A model generated the notes under the pieces. That model was given only the letters and a program-made list of their open reading frames with translations. It was not told the DNA's origin and did no database searches. 64,000 nt of DNA from Trissonchulus latispiculum (Eukaryota; Nematoda; Enoplea; Enoplida; Ironidae). Position numbers and translations under genes: made by a program. Where the stretch lies: positions 1 to 64,000 of the forward strand of contig JASAND010010797.1 of the NCBI GenBank assembly GCA_030248195.1, written 5' to 3'. Shown here piece by piece: positions 1-10,904 of this stretch; the stretch's first letter is position 1; each line of letters begins with the position of its first letter.

Positions 1-147
1 TAGAGGCCTGTGGTGGGGTGGGGTGGGACTTAGGCTATTTTGGGTCAAAAATTAAAATTTTCAAAAGTGGTCAAATTTCGAGTCAAATGAAGGCCCGCAT
101 CGAACTGAACAACTTTCGCCATAGAACCACCCACCCAAACTTGCTGT
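1..147 (-). repeat. Partial 147-bp satellite monomer, inverted
   Basis: The GGTGGGGTGGGGTGGGACTT motif and the following stretch are the reverse complement of the tandem satellite at 6880-7790. The window begins inside the monomer, so the array may continue to the left. The same satellite/LTR junction recurs near 16035. Confidence 0.8.
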
Positions 148-370
148 GTCGGATTTATATACTTGCTTTCTCAACCGGAATTTAAACGACAGACATAGGA
201 CCAACACACATATTATCCCCTTTTGTGCGGAGCATTTTTGTTACTTGTGTATATATATATATATATAAATAGTTGCTTTGCAGTTTTGCTGTTATCTGCG
301 TTATTTCCAACATCATCAGCCTCATAATTGGTTGATATCATCAGAATACGCAGTTCTTACGTATGTAACC
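148..370 (-). mobile_element. LTR-like fragment next to a Ty3/gypsy remnant
   Basis: The segment starting GCTGTGTCGGATTTA and containing ATTATCCCCTTTTGTGCGGAGC is repeated, slightly diverged, at 16037-16170. In both places it directly abuts the 147-bp satellite. Here it lies just past the stop codon of the minus-strand integrase-PWWP ORF, where a 3' untranslated region or LTR would be expected. I infer an LTR or 3'-terminal fragment; no complete pair of LTRs is visible. Confidence 0.5.
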
Positions 371-372
371 AG

Positions 373-1113
373 TTATGTCTGAATAACAGTAGTCCCGCCA
401 GAGCTTGTCGGCTCATCTGATCGCTCATTTGCAAGGCGGTCGGAGTGTTCCTCATTACCAATACCTACCCTGTCAGCCTCATCTGTGGTGACAACGACCT
501 CAGATTCTAAGGCTGGATCGCCTAGGATATAATGATTATCAGTAGGCTTGTAATTTTCTGCTTCTTTAAGCGCCCTATCTACCCCACGGGTCAGCTTCTT
601 ACCCTTGATGGTCTCTTTGTAATCCAAGAATCCTCTACAGTTACTCCGTTCTACATAAGAATAATCCTTGCCGCCAAAGAATTGGACGAGAATCCAGTCA
701 CCAGGTTTCCTAGGGACGCTTAATTCTATCTCATCCTCAAAAGCTATACGCGCCGGCCAGAAAGGATAACCTTTCATCTTTGCCCAAATAACATGATTCA
801 GTGGCCATTCATCTACCACGGCTTCAGGGGTGTCCTGTTCTACATCCGCCTGGAATTCTGTAGGGGGCAGTTCTTCTTCATCGTAGGTAGCTAACTCCGG
901 CTGTCTCGGCGCAGCCTGCGAATCTGGCAGGCCTCCGTTGCTAAGAGCTTCCCCGGAAGTTGGTCTCTTATCTATATCATAACAGACTTTCAAACGGTTG
1001 ACATGTACTCGCTTGTCATTCTTTGAACTACCAGCACATCTGCGGATAATAGCGGTTTCAGGCGAAGGTCGGTCAATAATGCGAAAAGGACCATCCACGC
1101 AGCTTTTGCACAC
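373..1113 (-). CDS. Ty3/gypsy integrase C-terminus fused to a PWWP domain (deleted copy)
   Basis: This open frame of 246 codons has three parts. Residues 1-7 (MCKSCVD) match the second half of an integrase HHCC zinc finger. Residues 8-45 (GPFRII ... VHVNRLK.CY) are the typical C-terminal end of Ty3/gypsy integrases. After an acidic, Pro-rich linker (about 46-105), residues 107-190 begin VIWAKMKGYPFWPA, the hallmark of a PWWP domain, which in host proteins reads methylated nucleosomes. Some Ty3/gypsy integrases carry a C-terminal chromodomain; here a PWWP module takes that position. The whole catalytic core is missing between residues 7 and 8, so this copy cannot integrate. I infer a tethering or targeting role by analogy with chromodomains. 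Alternatively the PWWP exon was captured by chance in this copy. Confidence 0.75.
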   Translation of the reverse strand: MCKSCVDGPFRIIDRPSPETAIIRRCAGSSKNDKRVHVNRLKVCYDIDKRPTSGEALSNGGLPDSQAAPRQPELATYDEEELPPTEFQADVEQDTPEAVVDEWPLNHVIWAKMKGYPFWPARIAFEDEIELSVPRKPGDWILVQFFGGKDYSYVERSNCRGFLDYKETIKGKKLTRGVDRALKEAENYKPTDNHYILGDPALESEVVVTTDEADRVGIGNEEHSDRLANERSDEPTSSGGTTVIQT

Positions 1114-1170
1114 TTCTCCCGGACGTCAGCGTACATGGATTCGTACGCTGACGTCCGGGAGTGGTGCAAA
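1100..1170. repeat. Head-to-head inverted junction of two integrase fragments
   Basis: The sequence around 1106-1183 reads as a near-perfect palindrome centred at about 1137: GCAGCTTTTGCAC on one side and GTGCAAAAGCTGC on the other. The same integrase zinc-finger codons are therefore present on both strands, diverging from the centre. This explains why minus-strand and plus-strand integrase pieces abut, and it points to an inversion or foldback event within the retroelement. Confidence 0.8.
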
Positions 1171-1310
1171 AGCTGCGTGGATTGCGCCACTAAGAAGCCT
1201 CCGAAGGTTAGTACCCGAGTACCCTTGAAACCTATAGTAGTTACTGAACCATTTGAAGTGCTCAGTGTTGACTGTGTCGGCCCACTGCCGACTACTGAGC
1301 GAGTCCCACT
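1135..1310 (+). pseudogene. Ty3/gypsy integrase N-terminal fragment
   Basis: The plus-strand frame encodes a zinc-finger CKSCVDC motif, a basic stretch (ATKKPPK), then VLSVDCVGPLPTTE. The last contains the first catalytic Asp of the D,D-35-E integrase core in its usual context. Coding similarity ends near 1300 and the frame stops at 1338. It is the inverted partner of the minus-strand fragment and keeps the part of the catalytic core that the other copy has lost. Pseudogene. Confidence 0.7.
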
Positions 1311-1339
1311 AATGTGTGATAATATAGCGCCACCCTAGA

Positions 1340-1990
1340 TGACCTCAAACTATAAGTATGAGACCCCTGGATCAAATAGAAAGTTTTCAGTGTAATTTCA
1401 AAGTTGACCTCCCAAAACCACCGCCAAAAGCTAAGGGTCATATCGGAATTTCTAAACTTCTCTTGCTAGCGTGGAGAGACTCCGGGCTCCAATACTGTGC
1501 ATGTGGGTTTGTATTGGCCCCAAGTATTAACACACAAGGCACCATTTCCCCTAGTGCAATGGGGCTCCACCAGCTGACCATTTTTTTACTCCCAAAATTT
1601 CGCCACTTTTCAGGTAAAAAAATGTTCAGAACCCAGCAAAAAATTTTTCCGGAAGCAGTATGGGAGGTTTTAATGCGTTTAGAACGCTTAAAAAGCATCT
1701 ATTAAGCATAAAAACTTTTTAAATTAGTATATTTTGCTTATGAAACCTGATTGATTGATGCTGCACAATTTTTGAACTTTTCATATCGATAAAAATTGTT
1801 ACCAATTCATTATATATAACTTTGGTTTTTTTGGCCAAATATACTAAATTTGATGCGCTCTTTCATCTGGAAGCATCAAATCTACTCTAGCGCCAATATT
1901 TTGGGGTGATTTTTTTACCACAAACCAATTTTTTTACCATTTTGTCGGGTAAAAAAATCACCGATTTTTTTATTAATCTGAGAATCTGTG
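1340..1990. other. No recognisable feature
   Basis: AT-rich sequence with short frames on both strands and no domain, splice structure or clear repeat. I see nothing to annotate. Confidence 0.5.
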
Positions 1991-2007
1991 GTGCTAGGAA
2001 ATTGGGT

Positions 2008-3143
2008 GATACTCCGGTAGGCGCACACCTTACAATTTTTCGCAATTGTCAGAAATGCTCTACTCCGGTAGGCGCACACCTTACAAAACTGAGGGCATAC
2101 TGTATTACGCTCTACTCCGGTAGGCGCACACCTTACTAAACTGAAGGTTTACTGCAAAACGCTCTACTCCGGGAGGCGCACACCTTACAAATAGTGATTT
2201 CTTGTACTAGTGATAATATGTACTAAACCGATTGCAAACTAAAATTGCACAACTGTTACATAATAATTAATCACCGCAACATGACAAGCAGGTGTAAATG
2301 TAGTTGTCGGAACTAAATACAAAAGAAAAATATAACAGAAATCTATTGAAAAGGTAAGTTCCGCCGTTACAGGCGCCAATGTTAGGAGAGATTTTAGGAG
2401 AGAAATTAATTTTTCTGTAATTAAGTGGACTTTCTGACTCTAGGAACAATGCTACATATATAAGAGGAAACACAGTAGTAGCAACACTTTGCAATGGATG
2501 CTTTTCGCGATCCCACGTTGATAGAAATTACTACTATCTGTCAATTAGAAGGGACTGCTGTTGATTATTGTCGTGAGAATGGCATTTTGCCTAACTCAGA
2601 CGCATTAAGCTTACTTCATGAAAACGATGCTACTTGACCGCTTGGACGGTCACTTGCTGGCTGGACATTTGGCTGCTTACTCTTGGTTTGCTTGCCATAA
2701 GAAAAAACCTTTCAAGGACTTTATTTCGGAAGTACATAGCCAATTTCCTGTCGTGTGAACTGACTTTAGTTTACATTGCTTGTTCATGTTTGTTAATACA
2801 TGTTATAGCATGTTATTGCATGTTACATATGTTTGTGAATATGTTCAACTTGTAATTAAATAACACCTAATGACATTACTTCATATATAACTGTTTAATG
2901 TATAAGTAAGTGCTTGCGCCAGCAGTTTAGTACATATTATCACTAGTACAAGAAATCACTATTTGTAAGGTGTGCGCCTCCCGGAGTAGAGCGTTTTTCT
3001 GTAAACCTTCAGTTTAGTAAGGTGTGCGCCTACCGGAGTAGAGCGTTTTACAGTATGCCCTCAGTTTTGTAAGGTGTGCGCCTACCGGAGTAGAGCAGTT
3101 CTGACAATTGCGAAAAATTGTAAGGTGTGCGCCTACCGGAGTA
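2008..3143. mobile_element. Foldback element with ~51-bp terminal subrepeats
   Basis: Four copies of CTCCGGTAGGCGCACACCTTAC lie 51-52 bp apart at the left (2011-2190). Four inverted copies lie at the right (about 2965-3143). The arms match over their full length, including the spacers (for example CAATTTTTCGCAATTGTCAGAA). Subrepeat-rich terminal inverted repeats of this kind are typical of foldback DNA transposons. I could not see a convincing target-site duplication. Confidence 0.8.
2494..2634 (+). CDS. Small ORF inside the foldback element, unknown
   Basis: This is an ATG-started frame of 46 codons between the inverted arms (begins MDAFRDPT, contains VDYCRENGILP). It is acidic, has no stop until 2632-2634, and could be the first exon or a remnant of a transposase. 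I do not recognise the family with certainty. It is followed by AT-rich sequence without a clear continuation. Confidence 0.25.
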
Positions 3144-4665
3144 TCACCACACGTTTGTGGGGGGGGGGTCAGCCGTTAGCGTGCAGAGCATGTACATTGA
3201 GCTGATAACAGGCAGCTTGCCAGCTGTCGCACTCTTATCTATAGTGTACTCCTGATATTATCCAGCTTTTGTTGTCATCGCTGTGCCGTTTTAGTATTTC
3301 TATGTTTTTGTTTTAATTAATTATTCCTTCAGTGTGCTACTTTTTGAATAATTACTGCTGCGCACCGCAGTGTAGTATTTCAATCTGCATATTAGGCATT
3401 TTTCTACCTCTGATTTTGTTCGCGACAAGTCCAGTTTAAAGTGTTTCATTAGTTGTGTCGTTCACGACACTTAACATATTTACATTATATTTATTCTGCA
3501 GAGTATTGCTTGTGATGATGTTGCAGGCTAGGGATGGGCACGGTCAATAGCATTGACAGAAACAAACTTTCTGGGGAATAAAAATAATTAAATAATTTTT
3601 CGGGCCAGAGGCTGAGAAATTTTTCTTAATCATGACTTTTGTAGCTTTTTTTACAGAGCATTCTTGGAAATGGAAAATACCTAGGACCGTCATACCACAC
3701 GCAAATAGGGTAGGTATTTGGTACTCATTTTGGCGTGCCAAGCACGTATCTGGGTTATTCTAGAGGGAGGGGGGGGTGGGAGGATCTCCTCCCATAATCA
3801 CCATTCCTCCCCCAAAAAGCCATTCCTCCCCCAAAAAGTGGGTGCTCCTTTTGGTAACAGAAGGCTCAGAAAAGGCCAAATTTTCAAAAGCTTTTCGGCT
3901 TCGCTGGAGATTTTTAGTTGATTTTTGCCTATTTAAGCACAAAATCCGCTTATTTTTTGGCGATTACAATAAATTTTTGGCATGTTTTTTGAAAAATTTT
4001 CGCCCCCCCCCCACAGGCCCGCACCCAGGATTTTGAAAAGGGGGGGTCCAAGGTAAAACGCAAGGGGGGGTCTGGGGCGGAGCCCCCCAGAAATTGAAGA
4101 ATTTTTGCATTATCGCCAAAAAACAGTACATTGGACGTTTATTTCTAGCAAAAAGTGAAGTTTCGCGCCGCAGGCGCGAAATTTTTTAAAAAATAGCTGT
4201 TTTTGCCATAAAAATAGCAAAAATTTTCCATTTTGTCATCCCAAAAGGGGGGGGGGTCTAGACCCCTTGAACCCCCCCCTGGGTGCGGCCTTGCCCCCCA
4301 TAAATGACCCGCCCCCCGAGAGGTCCCCCCAAAGGGCTCCCCAAGAAAAATTCTCTAGAATAAGCATTGCGCTGGGTATTTTCTCAAAATTTCACCTGTG
4401 CTTTTTAGTGTGTTTTTTAAGAAAATGTTTTCCTGAAATTCACTTTTCGCAATATTAACATGTTTTTAACTGTTTTTACAGCATTTATAACTAAGATCCC
4501 CCAGACGTTGAGACTTTTTAAAAATTGGAAAAGTTTTGGTCAGAAACCCTTAAAACTTTTACTTTTCGACAGTAAATTTTATTGCCATGTACAAAATTTT
4601 GAAACGCAATTTTATTGAATACAGTCCCTAACGGCAGTGTTGCTTAGAATAATTAAGGTTTCACC
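3144..4665. repeat. G/C-homopolymer-rich intergenic DNA with a small inverted-repeat element
   Basis: No gene is seen. At 4016-4300 an inverted pair (GCCCGCACCCAGG ... CCTGGGTGCGGCC, each followed inward by a G7 or C7 run and GGTC/GACC) marks a short MITE-like unit of about 285 bp. The rest contains runs of G or C and short frames with no domain. Confidence 0.45.
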
Positions 4666-5081
4666 AAGAGTACATAATGATATGAGTATGACAAGCGTCA
4701 CACGCTATGCAGCGAAGGCCAAAACTATGCTATGCGCGCTATCGGGTGACCCGCCCCCCACGAATTGACCCCCTCTCACACCGCCCCTACATAGTCCCAA
4801 ACGGGGGTCACTCACTCGTTTAGCATGTTTTCTACATGCAAGTGATGCAAGTGTTAAACATACCGCTTAAACCCCCGCCCCAAATTGGGCCCCTGTTAAT
4901 TTCAGCGTGTAATTATGCAAAGCAGTGAGCGACCCCCGTTTGGACCACGTACCCATATAGGGGCGGTGTGAGAGGGGGTCAATTCGTGGGGGCGGGGTCA
5001 GCCCATAGCGCGCATAGCATAGTTTTGGCCTTCACTGCATATAGTGTGACGCTTGTCATACTCTTATCATTATGTACTCTT
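4666..5081. mobile_element. MITE, AAGAGTACATAAT family (copy A)
   Basis: The terminal inverted repeats run AAGAGTACATAATGATATGAGTATGACAAGCG inward and are matched at the right end. Flanks GGTTTCACC (4657-4665) and GTTTTCACC (5082-5090) form a 9-bp target-site duplication with one mismatch, which fits Mutator-like elements. The interior is non-coding. Four more family members occur in the window. Confidence 0.75.
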
Positions 5082-6025
5082 GTTTTCACCGACTATGCTC
5101 AACTCTGCTAAGACGACAACAAACAGAAGTAAAATATAGATGATAGACGATGTTTGCGCCGAAGGCGCAAAGTTTTTTCGGAAAAAACTTAAAAGCTAAA
5201 GATGAGTAAAACTTGGCTTCTTCAGATGAAAATTTAAGTGTGCTTTTCAGAGTGTTTATTTTAATTTTGTGTTTTTTAAAAAGTGTGCGAAAACATAATA
5301 AAAATACATACAGTGGCCCAGCGTATTATGAAGTTGGCGCGCAAGTTGTTTGATATTCGGGGATCCATTTTTGGGGGAGACTTCCCCGTGGCTACGCGCC
5401 TTGGCACGGTAGCAAATATTTGTTACCTCTCACCGCTCTTTTTGGTACGGTTAGCGTACGGTTAACAGCATTTGTTACCGCTTAAATGCGGCTTTTAATT
5501 TGAAGAAATTGAAATTGAAAAATTTTGAACTAATGCAGTGGGAAACGCGCCGTAGGCGCGAAAATTTTAGAAATTTTACTAATTTTGCACTATTTTTATC
5601 ACAATTTGGGGGGTTCAACCCCAATCCCCCTCCTTGGATACGCCCATGTCTCCTGTCCATTGAATGTTGTGAATCAAACTGCGTTGTAATTCAGGAAGAA
5701 TGGATACATACTTCAATTGAACGCTTACAGTCAATCAAATAGGTAGTCAAACTTTCCTACGTGTTACTTTTTTGTCGTGATGTGCACTAAGCAAATAACG
5801 AAAGTTCTCATTGGGCTATTCATCATTTTACAGCTTACAATTTCCGACTGACACGAGATACAGTATAGTAAGTGGAATTGTAAAATCCTGTTTAACTATA
5901 GTAATCCGACTCCTGAAACTATATAATGAAGTAGGGCGTTGTAACAATGCTTACAAACTCTTGCCTTGCTAGTGTATGGAAGTAAGCATGCCACGTTAAG
6001 AAAAGGTGCACGTTTTCTTAATATA
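5082..6025. other. No recognisable feature
   Basis: AT-rich intergenic DNA with the motif GTGGCTACGCGCCTTGG at 5388 (recurring at 16933), probably an eroded transposon end. No coding signal. Confidence 0.4.
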
Positions 6026-6800
6026 CAAGAACCAAAAATGCGCCTTCGTCGCATGTAAAATACATATGAGTACTCTCAGGCAGGTTGTACAAACACGGAA
6101 ACTAGCCTGTAAAATGCATATGAGTGGCGTTGAGGTTGTAAATTAAGGAAAACAAGTTGCAACGGCTTAACATATGAGCCTGTCCTACAACGAGGCTCAT
6201 ATTGGCGTATATCATAATATAATTTGTCGATATTTGACCTTCATATAAATAGCACGTAAAGCTTTTCATTACAAAATTGTCCTTCACACATCTTGTCGCT
6301 AAGACATTATACTGTGCATACGCATTATACGGCATGCCACTTTGCGCACTGACTCAGAGCCATGAGGGAAAACATTACGTATGTGAGAGTAGTGTGTCAT
6401 AGTGTTCCGAGAATACAGTAGGTATACTATAGTGCTTCCGGAAATAGTAGGTGCCATGGTGTTTCGGGAAACATCAGCTTGCATGTACAGTTAAACTTGA
6501 GGTGTCGCAGTTCTCTTCGTTCTGTCCATTTCTTTCAAGCCACAATGTTAACATGTTATGTCTATTCATTCGTTTTTTCTTTGATGACCTGATGATCTTT
6601 AAGAAGGCTGCACTGTGACGCCAATATGAGCCTCGTTGTAGGACAGGCTCATATGTTAAGCCGTTGCAACTTGTTTTCCTTAATTTACAACCTCAACGCC
6701 ACTCATATGCATTTTACAGGCTAGTTTCCGTGTTTGTACAACCTGCCTGAGAGTACTCATATGTATTTTACATGCGACGAAGGAGCATTTTTGGTTCTTG
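6026..6800. mobile_element. Foldback MITE with ~170-bp arms
   Basis: The left arm 6026-6205 (CAAGAACCAAAAATGCGCC ... GAGGCTCATATTGGCG) is mirrored by 6622-6800 with few changes. The spacer is about 415 bp and holds no gene. The ends resemble, but are not, the AAGAGTAC family. No clear target-site duplication is visible. Confidence 0.8.
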
Positions 6801-6879
6801 TTTTCCATTCTTTTACATATGTATGCGCAAAAAAGAGCCAACATATATTTACGAACACCATGCGCAAGCAGCCACTATT

Positions 6880-7790
6880 TTGACCACTTTTGGAAAATTT
6901 CATATTTGACCCAAAATCGCCTACGTCCCCACCCCACCCCACCACAGCACTCTACAGCCACTTTAACTATACAATTCTATGACAAAAGTTGCTCAGCTCA
7001 CTTAGGGCGTTCATTTGGTACCAAATTTGGCCGCTTCAAAAAATTCATTTTTGACCGAAAATCGCCAAGTCCCCACCCCACCCCACCGTAGCACTCTACA
7101 GCCACTTTGAGCATGCAATTCTATGACAAAAGTTGCTCCGCGCGCTTAGGGCTTTCATTTGGTACCAAATTTGACCACTTTTGAAAAATTTCATTTTTGA
7201 CCGAAAATCGCCTAAGTCCCCACCCCACCCCACCGTAGCACTCTACAGCCACTTTGAGCATGCAATTCTATGACAAAAGTTGCTCCGCGCGCTTAGGGCT
7301 TTCATTTGGTACCAAATTTGACCACTTTTGAAAAATTTAATTTTTGACCGAAAATCGCCTAAGTCCCCACCCCACCCCACCGTAGCACTCTACAGCCACT
7401 TTGAGCATGCAATTCTATGACAAAAGTTGCTCCGCGCGCTTAGGGCTTTCATTTGGTACCAAATTTGACCACTTTTGAAAAATTTCATTTTTGACCGAAA
7501 ATCGCCTAAGTCCCCACCCCACCCCACCGTAGCACTCTACAGCCACTTTGAGCATGCAATTCTATGACAAAAGTTGCTCCGCGCGCTTAGGGCTTTCATT
7601 TGGTACCAAATTTGACCACTTTTGAAAAATTTCATTTTTGACCGAAAATCGCCTAAGTCCCCACCCCACCCCACCGTAGCACTCTACAGCCACTTTGAGC
7701 ATGCAATTCTATGACAAAAGTTGCTCAGCGCGCTTAGGGCTTTCATTTGGTACCAAATTTGACCACTTTTGGAAAATTTTATTTTGGACC
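6880..7790 (+). repeat. Satellite array, 147-bp monomer
   Basis: About six head-to-tail monomers. The phrase CCGAAAATCGCCTAAGTCC begins at 7201, 7348, 7495 and 7642, an exact 147-bp period, and the central monomers are nearly identical. The unit contains CCCCACCCCACCCCACC and TTTGGTACCAAATTTGACC. Inverted copies are at 1-147 and 15665-16035. Confidence 0.95.
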
Positions 7791-7796
7791 ACCTGA

Positions 7797-8210
7797 CCCC
7801 TTACCGACCTGACCCCTCAGACGGTCAAGTGGAGCCAGCCCAGCAAAATGGGTGCGTTGTACAGCAAAACCGACACCGGAAATGAGCTGGGCGCACCAGA
7901 AAACCCCTATAGAGAAAGTTTTGAGAGGCCAAGTAGAGCCTAGTATGGACCTCCAGGAAACGGTTGCCGACATGACCCTCCAGACGGCAAAGTGGAACCA
8001 GCCCAGCAAGATGGATGAGTCGGACGGCAAAACGGGCACCGGAAATGAGCTGGGCGCACCAGAAAACCCCTATAGAGAAAGTTTTGAGAGGCCAAGTAGA
8101 GCCTAGTATGGACCTCCAGGAAACGGTTGCCGACATGACCCTCCAGACGGTAAAGTGGAACCAGCCCAGCAACTTGGGTCAGTCGGGCAGCAAAATTGAT
8201 AGCGGGAATC
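7797..8210 (+). repeat. Tandem repeat, 163-bp unit
   Basis: The motif CAGCCCAGCAA recurs at 7836, 7999 and 8162, a 163-bp period. Each unit includes GAAATGAGCTGGGCGCACCAGAAAACCCC. Inverted copies are at 14540-14605 and 15340-15660. Long open frames across this array come from the repeat period and are not taken as genes. Confidence 0.9.
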
Positions 8211-9690
8211 GATTCTCCGTCCGCAAAAACCTTTGCACGCAAGATTTGAGCCTTCCAGGTCGCAAAATAAGCGAAAAAACTAAGTTCAAAGTTGGACCCA
8301 AAATTCACCAACTTTGGCAGGCCAGTACCCAAAAATTACGCCCCCGGCAGGAAAATCATATAGCAATTGAACGACCCTGATATGTGTCCTATTTAGCCAT
8401 ATAGGCAGTATTGCCCCATATATAGCCCAGTCTGACTTATTAAGGTGACATTGAAGCATACTTTTTGGCCATTTTAGCGTTTTGACCGACTTTGGCCCCC
8501 CGCCAAAAATTTTTTCCGGCTCTGGGAGGCATAAAAACTAGCCTATCGGCTTATTTTTGTTGCGTACTCCAAGAATATATATATATGGTTTTCATAGGCA
8601 AAAATTTTTCTATCTGTTGTTATTAAAGCTACAAAACCCCCTTACCAGACGTCAAAGCGGAGAACCGGAAAAAAACATCACTCTCGTAAGCGATTTTTGG
8701 CATAACTTTTTAACGGAAAGTGATACGGGGATGAAACTTCAGGAACATACTAAACTCGACACGTACAATTTTTTGCGCACATAATCTGCGCAGGATCTGC
8801 GCAGGAATCTGCGCAGCTTCTGCGCAGCCTTGTTTTACACGGTCATTCGACCATTTTCACTCATATTATAGGGGTCGCTACCGCGACCCCTATGATATAC
8901 TGGCTTACATCTAGGCCAAAATTTATGGGAGGGGGCTCGAATAAGGTGGGCTTCCCCCCACTCACCCTAAGGTGCCCAGAACTTGCCAAAGTTTTAGGAT
9001 TTTTGATTAAAATTTTCAAAATTTTTCCGGCTTTTGATTTTTGATCAATAATCAAAATTTGTGATCAATAATCGCCTTTTTTGTGCTAAAACTTGACAAA
9101 TTGACAAGTCTCAAACCACTCACCCAAATTTGCCAGACCCACTCTAAAAATTTGGGAGGTTTCACTAAAAAATTCGAAAAATTCCTTTAACATTTTTTAA
9201 AATGAGGATCAATCACCATTTTTAAGCTTCGTACAGCTACGTAATTAAAATTGCACTTTGTTTGAAAATTGTTAAAGAGAAATGTTTTATCCGCTTCCCG
9301 AAATTAGCTTTTCTTTGATCCCACCCCACCTGAAATTGGCTGGCACCACCCAGCTTACTTTCGGCTACCCCCATCCTAATCTTTTCTCAAGGTTAACCTA
9401 TGAGAGTGTCAACGTTTCAAATTCCTGAGGCATTTGACCTGCCTGGCTGAAACCTCCGTGATCACATTGTTGTTTAATCTTGTAGCGGGAAATGGGTCGG
9501 ATAATATTCCAACTTATTTTTCGTCTTGCCTGGAATATTTCCAACCACCAGTACGTAATTCAGCATTGTACGTAGTATACGCATATATTCGCATATATAT
9601 ACATATATATATATACGTATATATAAATTTGCAGATCTGTCGAAATTCCATGAAATAAAATAAGTTGTTCTAGTATTTTTCTCCAATTTC
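8211..9690. repeat. Left inner arm of a broad inverted repeat; mostly unique AT-rich DNA
   Basis: The CTGCGCAG cluster (8785-8826), the hairpin ATAGGGGTCGCTACCGCGACCCCTAT (8868-8893) and AACGGAAAGTGATACGGGGATGAAAC (8712) all recur in inverted order at 13874-14045. This segment and 13863-14560 are therefore diverged inverted copies. No gene is seen. A TATA-rich microsatellite lies at 9580-9625. Confidence 0.7.
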
Positions 9691-10840
9691 TTTGTTTGAG
9701 AGGGAGTTTTGATCACTTTAGCTTAGCCAAACAGCGGATCCGCAGAAATCCGGATTTTACTGGCTAGGAAAAGGAGATAGCTTATTCATATAATAACTAT
9801 ATATGTATTAAAAGTTATCGTCTAACTGCTCGAAAATTCCCATAGGTCTTCGAAAATACGTTTATATAAATTTAGAATTTTTGAGGGGTCAAAATGCCAA
9901 GAAAACTCATTTTTAGCTCAAATTTTGCGTGTTAGATGGGATGGGCTGGGCCCTGCCAACTAGCATGCAAAATGTGAGCCTGTGTTTGTCTTTTGCTGTT
10001 CACTTTACTCTATTTTGGCTTTGTGTTGATTTTACGTTCTGTTTCGGGTTTATTGTTTGCTGTTTGCGGCTTTTTCCAAGGCAAAAATTTCCTGGGGGGA
10101 AGTCTGGGGGGGAAGAAAAATTTTTAGAAAAATGTCTAAAAATAGCTATTTTTTGCTGCTGAGCTTAAAAATGGGTAAAAATACGGGGGCCTAACCCTAT
10201 TTTTCCGGGCACTTTAGGGTGGGGGTGCTGGGGGGGCAGGCCCGAATCCTGGGGGGGCGATCCAAGTCTGGGGGGAACGGATTTCTGGGGGGGACACCCC
10301 CCTGTAGGAAAAAGCCAGATTGAATGTATAAAAGATTAAATTATTATTAGCGGTGAGAAGTGACATATGGCGGAATCAACATTTAGAAATAATCTGGAAA
10401 ACAATTGGAAAAAATTGCAAGCTACGGAGGAGGCGTTTTTGAAAACATTCAGAAATCATTAGAAACATTTTTGAAAACAATGGATATTATTTAGATAACA
10501 ATAAGAAAATGTTAACTTTTATTAGGAAATTAATTCGAAAGAAATAAGAAAACATTGTGTAATCAATCAGAAATAATTCAGAAAACAATTAGAAAGTGGT
10601 GCCTGGTTAGAAAAAATTAACAGAAATTAATTAGAAAACCACAAGAAAACAATTAGAAAAATATAGAAAACTATTAGAAACAATTTTGATAAACTTACTT
10701 TAAGATACTTTAAGATGAAGACAGCCATGGCTGATCAGTAAAAATTGGTGGCTGTGCGTTCGTCCGGCTCCGTTGTATATAAAGTCATAAATCCACAGAT
10801 ACCCGAGAATCCCGCTGTCTTCAACCAGACGTAACCAGCA
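9691..10840. other. Intergenic, simple-sequence rich
   Basis: No coding signal. 10380-10700 is dominated by an irregular TTAGAAAACAA-type repeat. G-run clusters occur at 10095-10310. Confidence 0.4.
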
Positions 10841-10904
10841 ATAGCAGCAGCTGCAGCTACACGGCAGTTACCCCAAGGACACAAGAAGATTCAGGGCAAA
10901 CAGC

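Noticed and set aside
2011..3143. CRISPR-like array of regularly spaced repeats
   Set aside because: Only four repeats per side, in opposite orientations and with similar spacers, in a eukaryotic context: foldback-transposon ends.
7779..8380. Overlapping open frames of 80-130 codons on both strands
   Set aside because: They lie in the 163-bp tandem repeat, are open on both strands because of the repeat, and show no domain.
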